A DNA stretch of 64,000 nucleotides from Sorghum bicolor (GCF_000003195.3 NC_012877.2:23579838-23643837); one strand, 5' to 3'. Positions 30,250-40,371 are shown, counted from the first letter of the stretch. A program made the numbers and translations. Notes: a model not told the origin generated them from the sequence alone.

Positions 30250-31887
30250 TTACTTCCTCCCCTTAGGAGAAACCAATACAATGCCGATTCCTGCCCCCCG
30301 GTCACAGGTAGAACCATCAAAGAAGAGCGTCCAGGGTGCAATTTCCAAGGTTTCCACTAGACCGCAATGCTGAGTCACAAAATCGGCCATGATCTGCCCT
30401 TTGACTGCCTTAGCCGATTCGTAACGCAAATCGAACTCCGACAGCGCTAAAATCCATTTACCGATCCTACCACTCATAATCGGCATAGATAGCATGTATC
30501 GGACCACATCATCTTTGCAAACAACAGCACATTCAGCCGACAACAGGTAATGTCTCAGCTTGATACATGAAAAATATAAGCATAAGCACAGTTTCTCAAT
30601 GGCCGAATACCTGGTTTCAGCATCAATCAACCTCCTACTCAAATAATAAATTACTCTCTCTTTCCCTTCAAATTCTTGAACTAAAGCTGAACCGATAACC
30701 GATCCATCGGTAGATAAATATAATTTGAAGGGTTTCCCTTGTTGAGGTGGAACTAAAACTGGAGGATTTACTAGATACTTTTTGATTTCATCCAGAGCCA
30801 ACTGCTGTTCTTCTCCCCAAACAAACTCCTGATCGGCTTTCAATTTAAGAAGAGGACTGAAAGCACGAATTCTCCCAGATAAATTCGATATAAATCTTCT
30901 GATAAAATTCACCTTGCCGATCAAGGATTGGAGCTCGGTTTTATTGGTAGGGGCCACTATTTTATTGATGGCATCAATAGATCTTCGACTAATTTCAATA
31001 CCCCTCTGATGTACCATAAAACCAAGAAACTGCCCTGCCGATACGCCAAATGCACATTTGTTGGGATTCATCTTCAATCCATGCTTCCTTGTGCATTCCA
31101 ACACTTTTCGTAAATCGGCAAGATGCTTTGAGAAATCTCCAGACTTAACCACCACATCATCGATATAAATTTCTACGAACTTGCCGATGAACTCATGAAA
31201 TATAAAATTCATGGCCCTTTGATAGGTAGCACCAGCATTCTTTAACCCAAAAGTCATGACTATCCATTCAAATAGTCCAACATGACCGGGACACCTGAAT
31301 GCGGTTTTTGGAATATCTTCCTCTGCCATGAATATTTGATTGTAACCCGCATTACCATCCATGAAGCTGATAACCCGATGGCCGGCCGCAGCATCAACCA
31401 GTAGATCGGCGACAGGCATTGGGTATCCATCCATCGGCGTAGCTTTATTGAGATTCCTGAAATCAATGCACACCCGAAGCTTCCCGTTCTTCTTGTAAAC
31501 CGGAACAACATTGGAAATCCATTCGGCATACCGACACTGCCGAATAAACTTAGCTTCAATAAGTTTAGTGATTTCGGTCTTAATATCAGGTAGAATGTTA
31601 GGATTACATCGGCGGGCTGGTTGCTGATGTGGCCGAAATCCAGACTTGATGGGTAGCCGATGTTCGACAATTGATCGGTCTAAACCAGGCATCTCTGTAT
31701 AATCCCAAGCAAAGCAATCTTTATATTCCTTTAACAAACTAGTCAATTGTCGCTTACACTCAGGATCTAATTTAGCACTAATAAAAGTAGGCCTAGGCTT
31801 ATCACCACTACCTATATCTACTTCTACCAAATCATCGGCCGATGTGAACCCCTGGCCTAATTTTCCATCATCGGCGAATCTATCCAT
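30250..31887 (-). CDS. Element A pol, part 1: RT, RNase H, start of second RNase H
   Basis: 545 codons. RT near residues 75-270 (CIDFRNLNKATPMDGYPMP, MTFGLKNAGATYQRAMN, YIDDVVVKS at about 240), gypsy RNase H near 370-490, then FFDGSTCDRGAGIGIVLVSP opening the second RNase H at about 517. The ATG overlaps the gag-protease stop as TAATG (31887-31889), so pol is in the -1 frame; the sequence before it is TTTTTAA. Termination-reinitiation or frameshifting could make pol. All catalytic residues that I can place are present. Confidence 0.94.
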   Translation of the reverse strand: MDRFADDGKLGQGFTSADDLVEVDIGSGDKPRPTFISAKLDPECKRQLTSLLKEYKDCFAWDYTEMPGLDRSIVEHRLPIKSGFRPHQQPARRCNPNILPDIKTEITKLIEAKFIRQCRYAEWISNVVPVYKKNGKLRVCIDFRNLNKATPMDGYPMPVADLLVDAAAGHRVISFMDGNAGYNQIFMAEEDIPKTAFRCPGHVGLFEWIVMTFGLKNAGATYQRAMNFIFHEFIGKFVEIYIDDVVVKSGDFSKHLADLRKVLECTRKHGLKMNPNKCAFGVSAGQFLGFMVHQRGIEISRRSIDAINKIVAPTNKTELQSLIGKVNFIRRFISNLSGRIRAFSPLLKLKADQEFVWGEEQQLALDEIKKYLVNPPVLVPPQQGKPFKLYLSTDGSVIGSALVQEFEGKERVIYYLSRRLIDAETRYSAIEKLCLCLYFSCIKLRHYLLSAECAVVCKDDVVRYMLSMPIMSGRIGKWILALSEFDLRYESAKAVKGQIMADFVTQHCGLVETLEIAPWTLFFDGSTCDRGAGIGIVLVSPKGRK

Positions 31888-34800
31888 TAAAAACCGTCGT
31901 CAGAACCGACTGCTTGGATCGGTGGAATCTCATAATCGGCAACTTTGAGAAAATCTTTCTCCCGAACCTCTCCTGAAATGCACCTAGTCCTTTCATAAGT
32001 ATCCGCTTCTGCCGATGCGATAACATAAGAAGAATCCCCTGGGACGATCTCAATCTTGTCACCTACCCACTGAACCAAGCACTGATGCATTGTAGATGGG
32101 ACACAACAATTGGCATGAATCCAATCTCTCCCCAATAATAAATTGTAGGCACCTTTTCCGCTGATCACGAAAAAAGTTGTCGGCAAGGTTTTGCTGCCGA
32201 TGGTCAACTCTGCACATATCGCCCCCTTGACTGGAGACACGTTTCCCTCAAAGTCTTTGAGCATCATATCGGTCTTGGTCAAGTCTTGATCCCCTTTCCC
32301 AAGCTTCCGATATACTGCATACGGCATAATATTAATAGCAGCTCCACCATCAACTAGGATCTTAGTCATTGGCTGCCCATCAACCCTTCCTTTGAGGAAC
32401 AAAGCCTTAAGATGCTGCCTTTCGTCATCGGCAGGTTTCTCAAAGATAGCCGTCATCGGATCCAGAGCCAACTGAGCTATCTGATCAGAAAATTCCAACT
32501 CATCGTCACTAGCTGGTGCAAGAAACTCCATCGGCAACATGAAGACCATGTTGATGCCAGCCGATGGACCTTCCCTCTTAGTGTCTGACGGCTGCCGACT
32601 TCCAGAGTTCTCTCCTTTATTTAGCTCTTCCTGCCTTTCACGTTGCAACCTCCTTTTCTGTGTCTTGGTTAATCCTTGAGGGCACCATGGAGGAAGTGGC
32701 CTTTGCCTTGCCGTCAGGCGTTGGTTCTCTCTTGACTCCATGCGATGCGTGTTAGCATCCCTGCAAAATATGAATTCATCGGGAACCCGCGCATCAGCCA
32801 TTCCTTCGAGCTCCTCTCGGTTCCTGGGAAAATACTGGACACGGTCACTAAGTCTGTTGTGCCCACTGAATCTGCCCCCCAGCCGGTCATGAACTGACAC
32901 CCTTCCTCTGATCGGCCCATTAGCTCGCCGTTCATCATCATAATAACGCCGATCGTTCCTATTGTACCGATCATAACCGTTGCATTCAGGGCAGTCTCTG
33001 ACAGTAGGAAGCTTGATATTTTCCTCCCAACAGTGGATGAAGAATGGGCAATTCCAATGATCCCTGTGCCGATTCCACTCCTGTCGGCGTCTTTCTTCTT
33101 CCCATTGATAATCTTCCTGCTGGCGTCGATACCGATCTTCCCGTTGTTGCCATTTTTCTCGAGGCCTCCTATGAGTTATGACGACGCCAGATCGAGGAAG
33201 CCTTCCTGAGCTAGCTCCTTCCTGGACCAAGCCCTTACTTCTTGCATCGGCAGTAGTAACTTGATGCTGAGGATCTACCGATGCACTCTTCTCAGCTGTT
33301 TCCGACGTTAAGACCTTGGCCTTCCCCTTAGCATCCAACATGTTTGTCGGGAAAGGATGTTGGTCTATCTTCATCGGCTTCTGGGCTTTGGAACTGTCAA
33401 ATTTGATTCTCCCTGACTCTATAGCCGATTGCAGCTGCTGTCGGAATACTTTGCACTTGTTGGTGTCATGGGAAGTTGCATTATGCCTCTTGCAATATCT
33501 CATCCTCTTCAACTCTTCTGCCGACGGGATCACGTGGTTAGGTGACAGTTTGATTTGACCTTCCTGAAGTAGAAAGTCAAATATCCTATCGGCCTTGGCG
33601 GTGTCAAAGGCGAACTTCTCTGGTTCCTTCTGCCCAAAAGGACAAGACATCGGCTTCTTGTTTTTTACCCACTCGGCCAAACCGATTACTGGTTCCTCAT
33701 CGGAATCTGAGCTTGTTGCTTCGTCAACAAATGACACTTTCTTATTCCATGCCCTCTTAGGCTCGAAAGGCTTGATGTCTTGATCAGATATCCTCTGCAC
33801 CAAATGACTTAAACTTTCGAACTCCTGGGAGGCATACTTATCCCTGATATGTGGCAACAAACCTTGGAAAGCCAAATCGGCTAGCTGCCGATCATCCAGA
33901 ACTAGGCTATAGCATTTATTCTTGACCTCTCGTATCCTCTGCACAAATCCCTCGACCGACTCATCATTACGTTGCCTCAACTTGACCAAGTCGGTGATCT
34001 TCTTCTCATGAACCCCCGAGAAGAAGTATCTATGGAATTGCTTCTCTAGATCGGCCCAAGTAATTACTGAATTGGGAGGTAATGATATGAACCAAGTAAA
34101 GGCCGATCCAGACAATGATGATGAAAATAGACGAACCCTCAATTCGTCCCTGTTACCAGCCTCTCCACATTGAATAATGAACCTGTTGACATGCTCCATG
34201 GTTGACGTGTCGTCCTGTCCGGAAAACTTTGTAAAATCCGGTACCTTGTACCGATGTGGAAGCGGGATCAAATCATACGCTGGAGGATACGGTGTCCGAT
34301 AAGAATAAGTGTTGACTTTGGGTTTTATCCCAAATTGTTCCCTCATTACTTCAGCAATCTTATCGGCCCAATACGCATCGGCATCTTGCCGATGAGGCGG
34401 TTGCGGATCTGGCACTTGGTGGCGAACCTCCACGTGTCTGTTCGGGACGTGACCTGCATGGAACATTGTATTGGTCACCTGCCCTCCAATCTGCGGACTA
34501 CCAAACTGCTGTCCACCGATTGGCTGTCCTCCGAGTTGCTGTCCAAAATTTATTGGCTGGTTGGGAATCCCCTGACCTTGGAACCCGGGATAGACCTGCC
34601 CTTGCTGGAACCCTGTAGTCTGATAACCCTGCTGGGGCAATTGTGGAAGGGTTTGCTGTCCAAGCCATCCATTGTTAGCGTTCATCGGCATAGGTGCTGC
34701 CGATGATTGGTAATTGGGTACCGTCGTCGAATTGACATATCCCGACTGGGCCATAGGCCTCTGTTGCATCAGAATTGACTCTGCCGATGCGTTGGGCATC

Positions 34801-35534
34801 TGGAACATTGAATCTTGAAGATTTCCAGTGTGAGGCCTTGCAGTAGTAGTTGTGGTATACCGAGGGCTCTGGTTCACCGGCACATTGGAAGGCGCCGATG
34901 TCATAGGAGTTTTGCCCCTCATGTCAGTTATCTGTGATGTTCCCGGCGTCAACTCTGGAGGCATACCATAACCCCACCAGTTGGGAGGAAGAATTAACCC
35001 TGACATTGCCGATGCCAACATATCTGTTGTCAGTTTATGCTGCCCAACTGAAATTTGTGGGTTGGTTGCCATCGGCATAGATAATGCACCAGTAGTCCCC
35101 AATGTACTTGGAGGGACGGCAGACTGTGCACTTACATTCGTCAAGGCAGCCGATGGAGCCGTGACCTCTGGTGCCGTTGGCTGATGATGGGAGGACCCCA
35201 CATAATCTGGCGGGATTTGTCCTTCCTTGAAAGTTCTTGCCACGGCGTTGAAAACCGTATTAGACAGTACGCCAGCTTGGTTAATCAACGCTCGATTGAT
35301 GGCATTGTCAACCATATCTTGAAGCTTGCCAGGGTTGGCGTCGAAGGTGACCTGCCGTGGTGCCGGCAGTGCATCTTTCTGGACCACTTCGCCGCTCCTG
35401 TTTATGCTGAAAGACTTCAGGCACTGCTGCTTGAACTCTTCCATGGCTTGGGCAATAGCTTGCTTTTGCTCATCCTTGAGGTTGGCCTCCGTCACAGGGA
35501 TGGCGTTCTCTTGATCGAGGTCGGAGATCGACAT
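31887..35534 (-). CDS. gag: Element A gag-protease polyprotein
   Basis: 1215 codons, intact. The start is the ATG at 35534 (MSISDLDQEN), 22 bp after the primer site; the open frame extends into the LTR but that part would be upstream of it. Residues 1-130 acidic/helical, 130-430 glutamine, proline and glycine-rich, 480-640 retrotransposon gag core (MEHVNRFIIQCGEAGN, FTWFISLPPNSVITW), a CX3HX4HX4C-like site near 760 and an arginine-rich stretch 850-960. The protease is near 1035-1150 with VDGGAAINIMPY, the glycine-containing active-site form seen in Tat elements. Encodes capsid, nucleocapsid and protease. Confidence 0.93.
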   Translation of the reverse strand: MSISDLDQENAIPVTEANLKDEQKQAIAQAMEEFKQQCLKSFSINRSGEVVQKDALPAPRQVTFDANPGKLQDMVDNAINRALINQAGVLSNTVFNAVARTFKEGQIPPDYVGSSHHQPTAPEVTAPSAALTNVSAQSAVPPSTLGTTGALSMPMATNPQISVGQHKLTTDMLASAMSGLILPPNWWGYGMPPELTPGTSQITDMRGKTPMTSAPSNVPVNQSPRYTTTTTARPHTGNLQDSMFQMPNASAESILMQQRPMAQSGYVNSTTVPNYQSSAAPMPMNANNGWLGQQTLPQLPQQGYQTTGFQQGQVYPGFQGQGIPNQPINFGQQLGGQPIGGQQFGSPQIGGQVTNTMFHAGHVPNRHVEVRHQVPDPQPPHRQDADAYWADKIAEVMREQFGIKPKVNTYSYRTPYPPAYDLIPLPHRYKVPDFTKFSGQDDTSTMEHVNRFIIQCGEAGNRDELRVRLFSSSLSGSAFTWFISLPPNSVITWADLEKQFHRYFFSGVHEKKITDLVKLRQRNDESVEGFVQRIREVKNKCYSLVLDDRQLADLAFQGLLPHIRDKYASQEFESLSHLVQRISDQDIKPFEPKRAWNKKVSFVDEATSSDSDEEPVIGLAEWVKNKKPMSCPFGQKEPEKFAFDTAKADRIFDFLLQEGQIKLSPNHVIPSAEELKRMRYCKRHNATSHDTNKCKVFRQQLQSAIESGRIKFDSSKAQKPMKIDQHPFPTNMLDAKGKAKVLTSETAEKSASVDPQHQVTTADARSKGLVQEGASSGRLPRSGVVITHRRPREKWQQREDRYRRQQEDYQWEEERRRQEWNRHRDHWNCPFFIHCWEENIKLPTVRDCPECNGYDRYNRNDRRYYDDERRANGPIRGRVSVHDRLGGRFSGHNRLSDRVQYFPRNREELEGMADARVPDEFIFCRDANTHRMESRENQRLTARQRPLPPWCPQGLTKTQKRRLQRERQEELNKGENSGSRQPSDTKREGPSAGINMVFMLPMEFLAPASDDELEFSDQIAQLALDPMTAIFEKPADDERQHLKALFLKGRVDGQPMTKILVDGGAAINIMPYAVYRKLGKGDQDLTKTDMMLKDFEGNVSPVKGAICAELTIGSKTLPTTFFVISGKGAYNLLLGRDWIHANCCVPSTMHQCLVQWVGDKIEIVPGDSSYVIASAEADTYERTRCISGEVREKDFLKVADYEIPPIQAVGSDDGF

Positions 35535-35555
35535 GTTGATCTTGATCTTGAATCT

Positions 35556-35573
35556 GTCCCACTGGGCGTGCCA
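35556..35573 (-). other. Element A primer-binding site
   Basis: Minus strand TGGCACGCCCAGTGGGAC, seven bases from the 5' LTR. The TGG start and position fit a primer site; I do not assign the tRNA. Confidence 0.75.
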
Positions 35574-35580
35574 AAAGATG

Positions 35581-36270
35581 TGTTGATGCAAAACTGATCT
35601 GCAAACACAAAGGGCTAATACCCGATTCAAACGTTAAGGCGTGCCAGCCGATTTGACCTTGCTATCGGCGAAGGTGATAACTCGAATACTTTAGTCCTGA
35701 CAACAGCGATGCGCCCGGATGTCACGGCTAAGAGGTACTCACGCGGAACTCGAGAACACGCCGAGCTTAAGTCGACGAATTCCTAAGAACTCGTAATAAA
35801 AGGAAAAAAGTATGACGAAGTCGTCGAAAAGTAGATGCTGGAATATGAGTAAAAACGTGTGTTTGATTGATTTCTTGATGATCTTGATTACAAGGTCCTA
35901 GGGTTTATATTTATACCCTGCTCAAAGAGCTACAACCAGACACGATTAGAATTCGAATTCCAAATTACACGGAATCCGTATACAAAACGATGCAAATAAC
36001 TAAGGAAATAATAAAACTATCCTTCGTGACAACCCGAAACTCCTCCAGATGACAACCGGCAGCTTCCGGACTCCTCCTTCGCGTAATCGGCAATCCCCTT
36101 GCCATAGTCATCGGCAGATCTTTTTACCCAGCCATCGGCACCATATTACTGCCTGTGGACTTAATCACATTCAACTTCTCCCTCATCGGCAACCATCCTC
36201 ATCAGCAACCCGCATTGTACTGCCACCCTATCCTGCCATCCTGGACACGTGCCCAAAAACGGTGTCAACA
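35581..36270 (-). repeat. Element A 5' LTR (690 bp)
   Basis: Identical in length and, by eye, in all but one base to 24048-24737. At a rate of 1.3e-8 per site per year one difference in 690 would mean roughly 0.05 million years. Confidence 0.96.
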
Positions 36271-36275
36271 GCTGC

Positions 36276-37246
36276 TGGCGTTCTTCAGGTGCGACAAGAA
36301 GTCCACAAGGACAGACTTAGTCTAGACACCACGTCTACACTAATTCTACTACTCTAGACCCACCTAAGGTTTCGAGCACTTCACACAAGGCAAAGCAATG
36401 TGCCAGATAGGCCGGTTGTATACTTAAAATAAACAAAGATAGAAAGTAAATACTGCAAGTACTCAGGTGAAAGGCAACTAGAAAGAAGACTTACTAGAAG
36501 ACAAGCATCCGCTGAGGTGCTCCTAGAAGAAGACTCCCAACAAGCCGGGACTCCTCCTCGGGGAACTACTCACTCTCTTCCCTCTATTCTCACACTTAGC
36601 TAAGAGTAGCTCCTCCTAAGATACATCATGATTAACTAGGCTCTCTAAGGGGGTATTTATAGGTGAGATGGAGTAGGCGCTACTCCAGCGCCACGTCAGC
36701 AATCCGTGTGCTCCTTCTTCTCCAATGTTGGATCAAACCGACCCTGGAACCACCATATGATCAATGGTTGGGAATTTCCATCACATGTTCATCATGGGGA
36801 TGTCCGTGGGAGTGAACCGACTCAAGGTGGGTCCACATGATAGGTCGACCGACCGGCCTATTGCCTCCATGTGGGTCCCACCAATCTTTTAGAAGACGCT
36901 GATGTTGGTGGGAGTGTGGGCCAGGTGGGGTCCCACCAAGTGTAGGTCGGCCGACCTACACTTTGGGGGGTTGGCCCACCACCTTGCTCCACATGTTGTC
37001 CCCACTTGTCATCTTCAATGTTTTGTTGATATGTGGTGGTTTTTGTTCTTGATCATCTTTGCTTAATTTGAGAATGATCAGGCTTGATTAGTAGTTGTTT
37101 GCACCTGCATCCAAATAATGACATGTACATGTTGAACCAAGTGAATTATACCTATGTCACTACTTAGTTGCTTGGTGTTATCCCCAAAACTTAACCTTTG
37201 TTGACAGTTTTAGTGGTTGAAAATCATAGTGAAAATGCCGTCAACA
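36276..37246 (-). repeat. D 3' LTR, part 2
   Basis: Continues the LTR across element A and ends GTCAACA at 37246. TATA box on the minus strand at 36654-36661. Palindromes GGTCGACCGACC (centre 36848.5) and TGTAGGTCGGCCGACCTACA (perfect, centre 36950.5) are 102 bp apart, 187-290 bp upstream. GTGGGTCCCAC-type palindromes also occur at about 36870-36882 and 36926-36936. Confidence 0.88.
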
Positions 37247-38435
37247 AGATCCCCCACACTTGAGCCTTTACTCGTCCTCGAGTAAAGGTTAGAGACAAGT
37301 TAAAGATTATGGTGCATATAGTTGTATTCAGGACATAGTTCATGCAAATGGGTTATGTGGTAAGTGTCTAGCAGATTTCCTTGAGAAGTTGATAAGAGGA
37401 ACAGTACTAAGAGAAAATCAGCTCCCAAACTTCTATTCTTGGTACTTAGAGTTTTCATGATAGTTCAAAAGAAAGCACATAGTTTATTTGACTCCTCATT
37501 TACCAGTCTCTCAGACCCCTTAGTTTATAAGGCCATCTTACCAAGGCATAACTGTCAGCCCTTCTTGCTACATCCTACATCTATTAGGCTTATGTGGAGT
37601 TTGGTAGGGAAAAACAAGGTAGCATATCATGCATTGTATTTATTGTAATGTCAAAGCAAGGATTTGAGGAGAGGAGTGTCATAGTCTGAGATTAAGATGT
37701 GCGAGTGTGTGTGATATGAGAATGATGACTAGATAGCTCCTTTGTTGATTGTGCTCTCTCTATTTCTTTGTTTCTATGAGACAAGGCTAGCATTTATTTT
37801 AGCCTCTGCTTTTGTGTCTCATCTATACTTAACTCTGAGAGAGAGATTCTACACTATTGAGCATATGGAGCATCTATATTTGTGAGATGGAATGGGATGT
37901 TACATGCTCCCAGTGTAGGAGTGGCACAAAATGTGGTGTGTGCGATCTTGATCTTAGGACTATGACAAAACTCTCACTATGATCTACATGATTTGACCAA
38001 ACTCAATACATATGCAAGCTGCACACAAGGGTTGTTTCAAACATACATGTTTTGGCTCTGGTAGGAATTTCATTGCTAATGAGGAGTGAATAAAACTATG
38101 GTTTTATGATATTTAAAATAAAATTCCAAGTACCTTGAACAGGATTGGTGTGATGACCTTAGAACTATGTCACTTTCATCAACAACTTAGTCAAAATGCA
38201 TTCCTATATAATTTTTGTACCCATAAGCATAAACATATTCTAGAATAAACTATTTGTCACATATGGATCTTTAAATGCCAAGACTCAAGTTAGTCATGTG
38301 AATTAAATTTCATTTTAAGTATTTACAACATAGGAGGAGGAAAGTAAGGATGAGAGGGAGTAAAGGATGCAAACCAGATAAGAAGATGCGGGTCATCATG
38401 TTGATGCTGGCTGGTGGGCCCGAGGTCACCAGGTG
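37247..38435 (-). other. D polypurine tract, stem-loop and 3' UTR
   Basis: Polypurine tract at 37247-37256. Perfect 10-bp stem with 4-nt loop at 37265-37288 (CCTTTACTCG/CGAGTAAAGG). The remainder is AT-rich and non-coding. Confidence 0.75.
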
Positions 38436-38655
38436 GGGTCGACCGACCCTACCCTAGTGTGACTAGGGTGGCCCCTGTGTTCCCCTTGACGCGTGGAGTG
38501 TTGCCGTGACGTCTATTTTCTGGATGGTGCAAAACCTACGGTCGACCGACCCAACTTTTGGGTCGATATTTGGCGTGTCAACTCAGGTCTGTGCTCCTGA
38601 CCAAAGTGTGTGCTTCGTTTCGTCCAGTGATGACATTGGGTGGATCGGCCGATCC
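38436..38655. repeat. Three palindromes at exactly 103-bp steps (D, downstream of accessory ORF)
   Basis: GGTCGACCGACC centred 38442.5, the same word centred 38545.5, and GGATCGGCCGATCC centred 38648.5. The steps are 103 and 103 bp. Confidence 0.9.
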
Positions 38656-38897
38656 CCCACACTCGAGGTTTGCTGTGTTCTGGATTTCAACAATACGAGA
38701 CATCACGTGCACATGTTCTGCTGGTGGCAACACACCAGCAGAACTCAAAGTCTTATTTTATTCCAACTAAGCTTTTTATTCAAGAGTTCAAATATTGTAG
38801 GCACTTTTACAAGGGATAATCAAAAGGGAAATGCAACTAAAGAAATCAAAAATGGAATAATTCAAAACTAAGTGCCTAATAATCTAATTAAAGTAAA

Positions 38898-39692
38898 CTA
38901 AGGAGAGTTGATCTCTAGTAGATCCTCTCTGTTGATCGCCTTAGCGATCCTCTTGATCTTCGCATTATTGCTAATGCAAAGATGGTTAAACTCATTCGCC
39001 AAGTCCTGGTAGGCCATCTTTAGCTCTGACACGGTCTCCATGAGGGCCGTGTTCTTCTTGCGCACGACACCCGTGACATGGAGAAGCTTCTCCAAGTCGC
39101 TCTTCTCCTGCTCCCCCTCAAATTGGCCAGGTGGCCCTCTCATGGGAGGTGGAGACAGCCGACGGTGAACAGAGCCGCTGGTGGAGTCGTTGGACTCCCT
39201 GAGGGCCCTCCGTTCTTTGGTGTCCAGGGATAGGACGAGTTTCTTCCCCATCCCAGGCCCTACGCTCATAATCTTGTGCAATGGCGGCGAGGCCGGGGTG
39301 TAAGAAGGCGTGATCGCCGAGCTCCCCATAGTGTTGGAAGAGACGGTGATGGGGGCTTTGTTGGTGCCCACCGGGGACTTGCCCTTCAATGCTAGTTGGC
39401 CTTTGGTAGGCCGCTTTGGCATGGTGGCCCTGGTCGGAGATTTCCCGAGCGTTCTCCTCGGGGTGAGGGAACGCGATGAGGATCCCGACTTAGAGGAACG
39501 CTGGGGGGTCCTCGAGCGACCGACCAGAGGTTTGGCCCCGACGGCCCTCTAGTGGGTGGCACCATGGCCAGAGGCTCTGCCTCGATGACATCCACTGCCA
39601 TGAGCTACTCTAGTTCCTCCATAAGGGAGAGGGCAGGCATCGGTGAGTCAGGGCGGTGGACGATCTGGTTGTTCTTTGATGGAGGGGCCATG
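38898..39692 (-). pseudogene. D accessory ORF, coiled-coil protein (broken)
   Basis: The open part, 38898-39422 (174 codons), is basic and proline/serine-rich, with a C-terminal helical stretch (DLEKLLHVTGVVRKKNTAL...ELKMAYQDL) that I read as a coiled coil. It resembles the A1 accessory ORF in size, composition and place. An upstream frame from an ATG near 39692 reads towards it but is broken by TAG near 39609 and a frame change near 39420-39450. A TATA-like box (CTACAAATAG, 39789-39798) and a palindrome trio (40012-40228) lie upstream. Confidence 0.55.
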
Positions 39693-40011
39693 GCAAGGTG
39701 TTGGTGGTCATGGTGAGGTGTTCAAGAGTTTAGAATGGCTCTTGATTCGAGGTGGAAAGCAATGGGAGGAAGAAGAAGAGGGGGGGAGCTATTTGTAGGC
39801 TTAGGAGGATGCTCCTGGCCGTAGGAATTTGAAAATCCACCTGGAGCGTCGGAGGGATAACCAGGAGGGTGAGAGTGATCCGAGACTATTTGAATCCCTT
39901 CAAAGATGGATCGCTCGACCGGCTAATTTCAAAGTTTTGAAATTTCGAGTTCGTGGCGACCTTCCACATTCTGTTCTGAATGTGGAAAGATGCCTAGGTG
40001 CACTAATAGTC

Positions 40012-40265
40012 GGTCGGTCGACCCCCTCTTTGGGTCCTGGCTCAACCGGGGTTTATGCCCTAGCATCCCTGAGTCGTGACAGGTGTGGTGCCCTCTAGAT
40101 CAACACTTACCTCGGTCGACCAACCCCCTTAGTGGGAGCCTGGCTCGACCAGGTGTGTCTCTCGGTCCATCCTTAGTCGTGACAGGTGCAGTGTCCTTTG
40201 GGTCGACCCTTACCTCGGTCGACCGACCCCATTAGTGAGAATTTGGCTCGACCAGGTGTGTCTCT
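40012..40265. repeat. Tandem 103-bp repeat with palindromes, upstream of D accessory ORF
   Basis: GGTCGGTCGACC (centre 40017.5), GGTCGACCAACC (40119.5) and GGTCGACCGACC (40222.5); steps 102 and 103 bp. Here the spacer is also repeated: TGGCTCGACCAGGTGTGTCT occurs at 40141 and again 103 bp later, so the phasing comes from a ~103-bp tandem unit. Confidence 0.9.
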
Positions 40266-40371
40266 CGGGTCAACCAAGAGTTTATTGGGTGGCCTGACCC
40301 CTAAGTGTGCTAAGTCTACACTCCATCTAGTGATCAAGCAATCAAGAAGAAAATAGAATGACATATAGATT

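Larger units (their letters stand above)
24048..36270 (-). mobile_element. Tat-type Ty3/gypsy element A with antisense PMD gene (young)
   Basis: 12.2 kb, with 690-bp LTRs that I find to differ at one site (C at about 24552, A at the matching base near 36085) and a perfect 5-bp target duplication. Minus-strand order: LTR, primer site, gag-protease, RT, RNase H, a second archaeal-type RNase H, integrase. Then comes a spliced accessory gene on the opposite strand, next to the 3' LTR. Dual RNase H and an antisense accessory ORF are Tat-lineage features (Grande/Retand-like). One in-frame TAA in pol. CCGAT/ATCGG motifs are abundant throughout. Confidence 0.95.
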
